The position numbers and the translations under genes were made by a program. A DNA stretch of 9,059 nucleotides. Source: Proteobacteria bacterium UBA6920. Lineage in GTDB: Bacteria; Pseudomonadota; Gammaproteobacteria; SG8-11. Below, piece after piece: positions 5,767-9,059 of the stretch; the first letter of the stretch is position 1; every line of letters starts with the position of its first letter. Under the pieces are notes generated by a model, which was not told the origin of the DNA, searched no databases, and saw only the letters and a list, made by a program, of their open reading frames with translations. Location: NCBI GenBank assembly GCA_002448875.1, contig DKAS01000173.1, positions 8,874-17,932 on the forward strand, in the 5' to 3' direction.

Positions 5767-8010
5767 ATGAGCCCCCAGGCGCCTGCGAAATCCACCCGCC
5801 TGTCCATCGGCGGCATGAGTTGCGCCGGTTGCGTAGCCACCGTGGAAGGCGCATTGCGTGGCGTGCCCGGCGTGGTGGCGGCCAATGTCAACTTCGCGGA
5901 ACACACGGCTCTGGTACAGGGCGAGGCGGACGTGGCGACCCTGGTGGCCGCGGTGCGCGCCGCCGGCTACGACGCGGCACAGTTGAAGAGCGCGGCGGAC
6001 GAACAGGAAAAGGAAGCGGCGGAACTGCGGCATTACCGCGCGCTGCTGCGTAAAAGCGTTGTCGCCGGCGCGATTGGCGCGCCGCTGTTTGTCATGGGCA
6101 TCGCCGGCGCCATGCCCATGCCTGGCGGCAACGGACTATGGTTCTGGTGGCCGGTATGCATCGCCAGCCTGCTGGTGCTGTACTACTCGGGCGGGCGGTT
6201 CTACAGCGGTGCCTGGCAGTCATTTCGCAATCACAACGCCAATATGGATACCCTCATCGCTCTGGGAACGGGGGCCGCCTGGCTTTATTCCACGGCGATT
6301 CTGCTCTACCCGCAGCTGGTGCCGGCGCAGGCCCGGCACGTCTATTTCGAAGCGGCGGTGATCATCATCGCCTTGATCAATTTCGGCTCGGCGCTGGAAA
6401 TGCGCGCCCGCGGCAAGACGTCCCAGGCGATCAAGCGCCTGATCGGTCTGCAACCGCGGACCGCGCGCGTGGTGCGCGACGGCGTTGAACAGGATGTGCC
6501 TATCGACAGCGTCGGCCTGGACGAGACGCTGCGGGTGCGGCCGGGAGAGAAGTTGCCGGTGGATGGCGTGGTAATCGATGGTCAGTCCAGCGTCGACGAG
6601 TCCATGCTGACCGGCGAGCCGATGCCGGTGAACAAGGTGGCGGGATCAGCAGTTACCGGCGGCACGCTCAATGTCAGCGGCAGTTTTCTGTACCGCGCCA
6701 CCCGCATCGGCGAAGACACGGCGCTGGCGCGCATCATCGCTCTGGTGCGCCAGGCGCAGAATTCAAAACCGGCCATCGGCCGCCTGGTCGACCGCATTGC
6801 CGCGGTGTTCGTGCCCGGTGTGCTGATCATCGCGCTGCTGACGTTTATGGCATGGCTGAATTTCGGTCCGGCGCCGCAGGCCAGTTACACCCTGGTGACA
6901 ACGATGACGGTCTTGATCATCGCCTGCCCTTGCGCCCTGGGTCTGGCGACGCCGATTTCCATCATGGTCGGGGTGGGGCGGGCCGCGGAACAGGGCATCC
7001 TGATCCGCAACGGCGACGCTCTGCAGCGCGCCGGCGATCTGAGCTGCGTGGTGCTGGACAAGACCGGTACCGTCACCATGGGCAAGCCCGCGGTGATCGC
7101 CGTCCACACCGCCGACGGCTGGTCACAGGCGCAGATCGTCGATTATGCCGCGGCGGTGGAGCGTGGCTCCGAGCATCCGCTGGCGGCGGCGATCCTGCAG
7201 GAAGCACAGCGGCGCGGTGGTGTTGTCCTGGACAGTGACAATTTCAGCGCCCTGGCGGGTCATGGCGCCGCGGCCGAGGTGCAGGGCCGGCGGGTGATGT
7301 GCGGCAGCGCGCGTTACCTGCAGGGCGCTGGCGTCGAAACCCAGGTGTTTGCCGGGTTGCAGGCGCAGTTGAGTGCCCAGGCCGCCACCCCGGTGTACCT
7401 GGCGGTGGACGGCGTGGCGGTTGGTCTGCTGGCGGTGGCGGATCCGGTGAAAGCGGATGCGGCCGCCGCCGTGCGCATGATGCACGCGCAGGGATTGCAG
7501 GTGGTGCTGCTGACCGGCGATGTGCGCGCCACCGCCGAGGCGGTGGCGGCGCAACTGGGCATAGACCAGGTCATCGCCGAGGTACTGCCGCAGGATAAGG
7601 CGCAGCATGTGGCGCGGCTGCAGCAGGCCGGAGCGGTGGTGGGCATGGTGGGCGACGGTATCAATGATGCGCCGGCCCTGGCCCGGGCGGATGTAGGTTT
7701 TGCCATCGGTACCGGCACCGATGTTGCCATCGAAAGCGCGGATGTCACCCTGATGGGCGGTGCCTTGCGCGGCGTGGTTGACGCCATCGATATCTCGCGG
7801 GCCACGGTGCGCAATATTCAACAGAATCTGTTCGGCGCTTTCATCTACAACGCCCTGGGAATTCCGGTGGCGGCCGGCGTGCTTTACCCGTCGTGGGGCA
7901 TCCTGCTGGACCCGGTGCTGGCCGGCGCTGCCATGGCCCTGTCTTCGGTCACCGTGGTGTCCAATGCTAATCGCTTGCGCTGGTACAAAGTGCGGAGTCT
8001 GGCGCCATGA
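5767..8010 (+). CDS. copA: CopA, Cu(I)-translocating P1B-type ATPase
   Basis: A complete 747-residue P1B-1 ATPase that pumps Cu(I) from cytoplasm to periplasm at the cost of ATP. In order: one N-terminal HMA domain with GMSCAGC (C19, C22); membrane helices from about residue 95 ([14 protein letters not shown]) onward; the actuator motif TGEP (282-285); the transmembrane CPC motif (387-389, in [12 protein letters not shown]); the phosphorylation motif DKTGT with D431; SEHPLA with H470-P471 in the nucleotide domain; the hinge GDGIND (629-634). The Cu(I)-specific TM7 and TM8 signatures are also present: Y694-N695 and M723 followed by S726-S727. This set points to copper rather than Zn/Cd (P1B-2). 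The start follows the copZ stop by 8 bp with only a weak GAGA ribosome site, suggesting coupling. A 24-codon frame overlaps its stop as ATGA. No residue of the catalytic set is missing. Confidence 0.97.
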   Translation: MSPQAPAKSTRLSIGGMSCAGCVATVEGALRGVPGVVAANVNFAEHTALVQGEADVATLVAAVRAAGYDAAQLKSAADEQEKEAAELRHYRALLRKSVVAGAIGAPLFVMGIAGAMPMPGGNGLWFWWPVCIASLLVLYYSGGRFYSGAWQSFRNHNANMDTLIALGTGAAWLYSTAILLYPQLVPAQARHVYFEAAVIIIALINFGSALEMRARGKTSQAIKRLIGLQPRTARVVRDGVEQDVPIDSVGLDETLRVRPGEKLPVDGVVIDGQSSVDESMLTGEPMPVNKVAGSAVTGGTLNVSGSFLYRATRIGEDTALARIIALVRQAQNSKPAIGRLVDRIAAVFVPGVLIIALLTFMAWLNFGPAPQASYTLVTTMTVLIIACPCALGLATPISIMVGVGRAAEQGILIRNGDALQRAGDLSCVVLDKTGTVTMGKPAVIAVHTADGWSQAQIVDYAAAVERGSEHPLAAAILQEAQRRGGVVLDSDNFSALAGHGAAAEVQGRRVMCGSARYLQGAGVETQVFAGLQAQLSAQAATPVYLAVDGVAVGLLAVADPVKADAAAAVRMMHAQGLQVVLLTGDVRATAEAVAAQLGIDQVIAEVLPQDKAQHVARLQQAGAVVGMVGDGINDAPALARADVGFAIGTGTDVAIESADVTLMGGALRGVVDAIDISRATVRNIQQNLFGAFIYNALGIPVAAGVLYPSWGILLDPVLAGAAMALSSVTVVSNANRLRWYKVRSLAP

Positions 8011-8081
8011 CGCTATTGCTCAATCTGCTGGCGGTGGCGCTGATCGTGTTTATCGTCTGGTGGTTCCGTTTGCGACCGTGA
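8007..8081 (+). CDS. single-helix membrane microprotein overlapping the copA stop
   Basis: A 24-residue frame, too short for usual gene calling. Its ATG (8007-8009) overlaps the copA TGA as ATGA, a classical translational-coupling arrangement. The product is nearly one hydrophobic helix ([20 protein letters not shown]) ending in the basic stop-transfer RLRP. From memory, the same pattern of a short hydrophobic helix ending in VWWF plus basic residues opens the membrane-anchored EfeO-type cupredoxin-like proteins often encoded right after copA. Here the frame stops after the anchor, and no cupredoxin sequence follows in the 16 bp before the next gene. It could be a truncated remnant or a genuine copper-ATPase-associated microprotein. 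Expression is not shown by the sequence. Confidence 0.55.
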   Translation: MTLLLNLLAVALIVFIVWWFRLRP

Positions 8082-8088
8082 GGGGAGG
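8081..8088 (+). promoter_or_regulatory. ribosome binding site of the methyltransferase gene
   Basis: AGGGGAGG with its GAGG at 8085-8088 lies 9 nt before the ATG at 8098. It begins on the last base of the microprotein stop codon. Confidence 0.65.
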
Positions 8089-8097
8089 GTTAGCGAT

Positions 8098-8742
8098 ATG
8101 GCTTTAGGGAAAAGTGAAATTCAGGACCTGTATCGCAAACGCGCGCGCAACTATGATATCAGCGCCAACCTCTATTACCTGATCGGTTTTCGCGAGGCCA
8201 TGTACCGGCGGCTGGCGGTGGCGCAACTGGGTTTGCAGCCGGGTGATACGCTGGTGGAGATCGGTTGCGGCACCGGCCTGAATTTCCAGTATGAACTGCG
8301 TGAGCTCGGTCCGACCGGCACCTTGATCGGCGTCGATTTGACTGACGCGATGCTGCGCTAGGCCGAGGCCAGGGTTGGCGCCAATGACTGGCGGAATGTC
8401 AGCCTCGTACACAGCGATGCGGCACGCTATAGTTTTCCCAGGCGAGTGAATGGCGTTTTTTCCTCGTTTGCCCTGACGCTGGTGCCCGAGTATCAAAACG
8501 TTATCGAGCGCGCGTGGCGTGCTTTACCTGATGGCGGACGGATGGTAGTGCTTGATTTGAAGATGCCCGTGACCTGGCCGTTGTGGCTGACGAAGTTGGG
8601 AGTAGCCATTACCCGGCCGTTCGGCGTTTCCCTGGATCTTGGCGAGCGCCAGCCGTGGCTGGAGATGCGGCGCTGGTTCCGCCAGGTGAGCGTCAGGGAA
8701 TTGTACGGCGGGTTTGTTTATATCGCCGTTGGCGAAAAATGA
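8098..8742 (+). pseudogene. class I SAM-dependent methyltransferase interrupted by an in-frame TAG
   Basis: One frame of 215 codons, broken only by TAG at codon 88 (8359-8361). The first part (87 residues) has the family start SEIQDLYRKRARNYDISANLYYLIGF, the SAM-binding motif I VEIGCGTGLNF (53-63) and the acidic end of strand 2, GVDLTDAMLR (78-87). The second part continues without a frameshift: AEARVGANDW, VHSDAARYSFP, NGVFSSFALTLVPEY (motif IV region), LPDGGRMVVLDLK and a C-terminal GGFVYIAVGEK. Both halves are needed for a normal fold. The interrupted context MLR-TAG-AEARV suggests an ancestral CAG (Gln), a single C-to-T change. The substrate is unknown. Alternatives are a sequencing error, true pseudogenisation or amber read-through. 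It follows the copA-linked microprotein by 16 bp and has a good ribosome site, so it is probably the last gene of the operon. Confidence 0.85.
8359..8361 (+). other. in-frame amber codon inside the methyltransferase
   Basis: TAG at codon 88 lies between two halves of one family in the same frame, directly after the DLTDAMLR helix start, where relatives commonly carry Gln, Glu or Lys. A GTG at 8446 could restart translation but would leave out the SAM-binding motif. Confidence 0.9.
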
Positions 8743-8792
8743 GCAAGGCCCTGTGTTCGTGGTCGGTCCTGCAGCTGCTGAGAGCGCAGTCT

Positions 8793-8810
8793 CCAGCTAG
8801 AGCAAGCTGG
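8793..8810. repeat. small inverted repeat after the methyltransferase
   Basis: CCAGCT (8793-8798) and AGCTGG (8805-8810) can pair around a 6-nt loop. No T-run follows, so terminator function is doubtful. The rest of the 8743-8902 spacer shows no other clear signal. Confidence 0.3.
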
Positions 8811-8901
8811 TCCAGCGACAAGCGATCAACAGGGGGCTGGCGCCGCCGGGGTATTGCGCTGCGCCACCGGCCGATTGCGCGAATGACAACATACTTTCTG
8901 A

Positions 8902-8909
8902 TAAGGAGG
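8902..8909 (+). promoter_or_regulatory. perfect Shine-Dalgarno of the terminal gene
   Basis: TAAGGAGG is fully complementary to the 16S rRNA anti-Shine-Dalgarno and lies 6 nt before the ATG at 8916. It decides this start against the in-frame ATG at 8739 and makes strong initiation likely. Confidence 0.8.
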
Positions 8910-8915
8910 GAAGTG

Positions 8916-9059
8916 ATGCGTAGGTATCTAACGTTGTTGCTGCTGGTCGGCGTTGCCGCCGGTGGCGCCTGCAGTAAACCGGATCCGGCGCAACTGGCCA
9001 GAGATAATTTCCTGCCGCCGCCGGGTTTTCAGGCGGACGCGGGGCAGGGCGCCGGATTT
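8916..9059 (+). CDS. probable exported lipoprotein, N-terminal part (runs off the window)
   Basis: The 48 residues visible begin with a signal peptide: MRR, a hydrophobic core YLTLLLLVGVAAG and a lipobox-like GGAC with Cys at residue 19, followed by SKPDPAQLARDNFLPPPGFQ. The Gly at -3 is less common than Leu in lipoboxes, so plain secretion with signal peptidase I remains possible. The mature start (DNFLPPPGFQADAGQGAGF) resembles the N-terminal linker of some periplasmic c-type cytochromes, but no CxxCH lies in the visible part; this is only a guess. A GTG at 8913 is an alternative start one codon earlier. The frame is also open back to an ATG at 8739 overlapping the methyltransferase stop, but that stretch is Arg-rich and has no export signal, so I reject it as coding. 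Confidence 0.7.
   Translation, partial: MRRYLTLLLLVGVAAGGACSKPDPAQLARDNFLPPPGFQADAGQGAGF

Noticed and set aside
7123..7821. A 232-codon minus-strand frame inside copA
   Set aside because: It is antisense to a complete, well-conserved ATPase; its His/Gly/Arg-rich product is a typical GC-rich shadow.
8446..8742. Separate gene starting at the GTG at 8446
   Set aside because: It is in frame with the upstream half, lacks a convincing ribosome site, and would encode only the back half of a methyltransferase without its cofactor site.
8739..8915. Open frame from an ATG overlapping the methyltransferase stop into the terminal lipoprotein
   Set aside because: It would bury the signal peptide behind 59 Arg-rich residues, whereas a perfect Shine-Dalgarno precedes the ATG at 8916.

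Overview
The window looks like a heavy-metal (mainly copper/silver) homeostasis region of a GC-rich proteobacterium. The gene families (CusA, CopZ, CopA, a MerR regulator, DUF302, DUF2231, a SleB-type hydrolase) and clear Shine-Dalgarno sites fit a Gammaproteobacterium, but nothing seen here fixes the genus.

Left part (1-3894, all + strand). The window opens inside a CusA-type RND efflux pump gene. It retains the transmembrane proton-relay Asp and three periplasmic methionines at the places where CusA binds Cu(I)/Ag(I). Next come a four-helix DUF2231 membrane protein with a very histidine-rich tail built on a 24-nt tandem repeat, a 233-bp spacer holding a long imperfect inverted repeat, a DUF302 protein, and, 7 bp later, a MerR-family regulator. 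The regulator's cysteine pattern (C79 present, no CueR-type C-x7-C loop) resembles sensors of divalent metals more than CueR.

Middle part (3895-5545). A 247-bp leader with a possible promoter and a hairpin precedes a 212-residue protein I do not recognise. It converges on a minus-strand, membrane-anchored SleB-like cell-wall hydrolase. An AT-rich divergent region follows. It contains the best regulatory candidate of the window: a TTGACA/TAAAAT promoter with a 20-bp spacer and a 7-7-7 imperfect dyad placed as in CueR-controlled promoters.

Right part (5546-9059, + strand). That promoter faces a probable copper-export operon: a CopZ-like chaperone, the Cu(I) P1B-ATPase CopA, a 24-codon single-helix microprotein overlapping the copA stop by ATGA, and a SAM-dependent methyltransferase interrupted by one in-frame TAG. 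After 173 bp a probable lipoprotein begins behind a perfect Shine-Dalgarno and runs off the end.

Working model (inference): CopZ passes Cu(I) to CopA at the inner membrane, CusA (with partners outside the window) removes it from the periplasm, and the His-rich DUF2231 protein may buffer metal. The microprotein, the amber-interrupted methyltransferase and the possible mismatch between the local MerR sensor and the copper operon are the points most worth checking. I found no tRNA, rRNA, CRISPR array, insertion sequence or replication origin.
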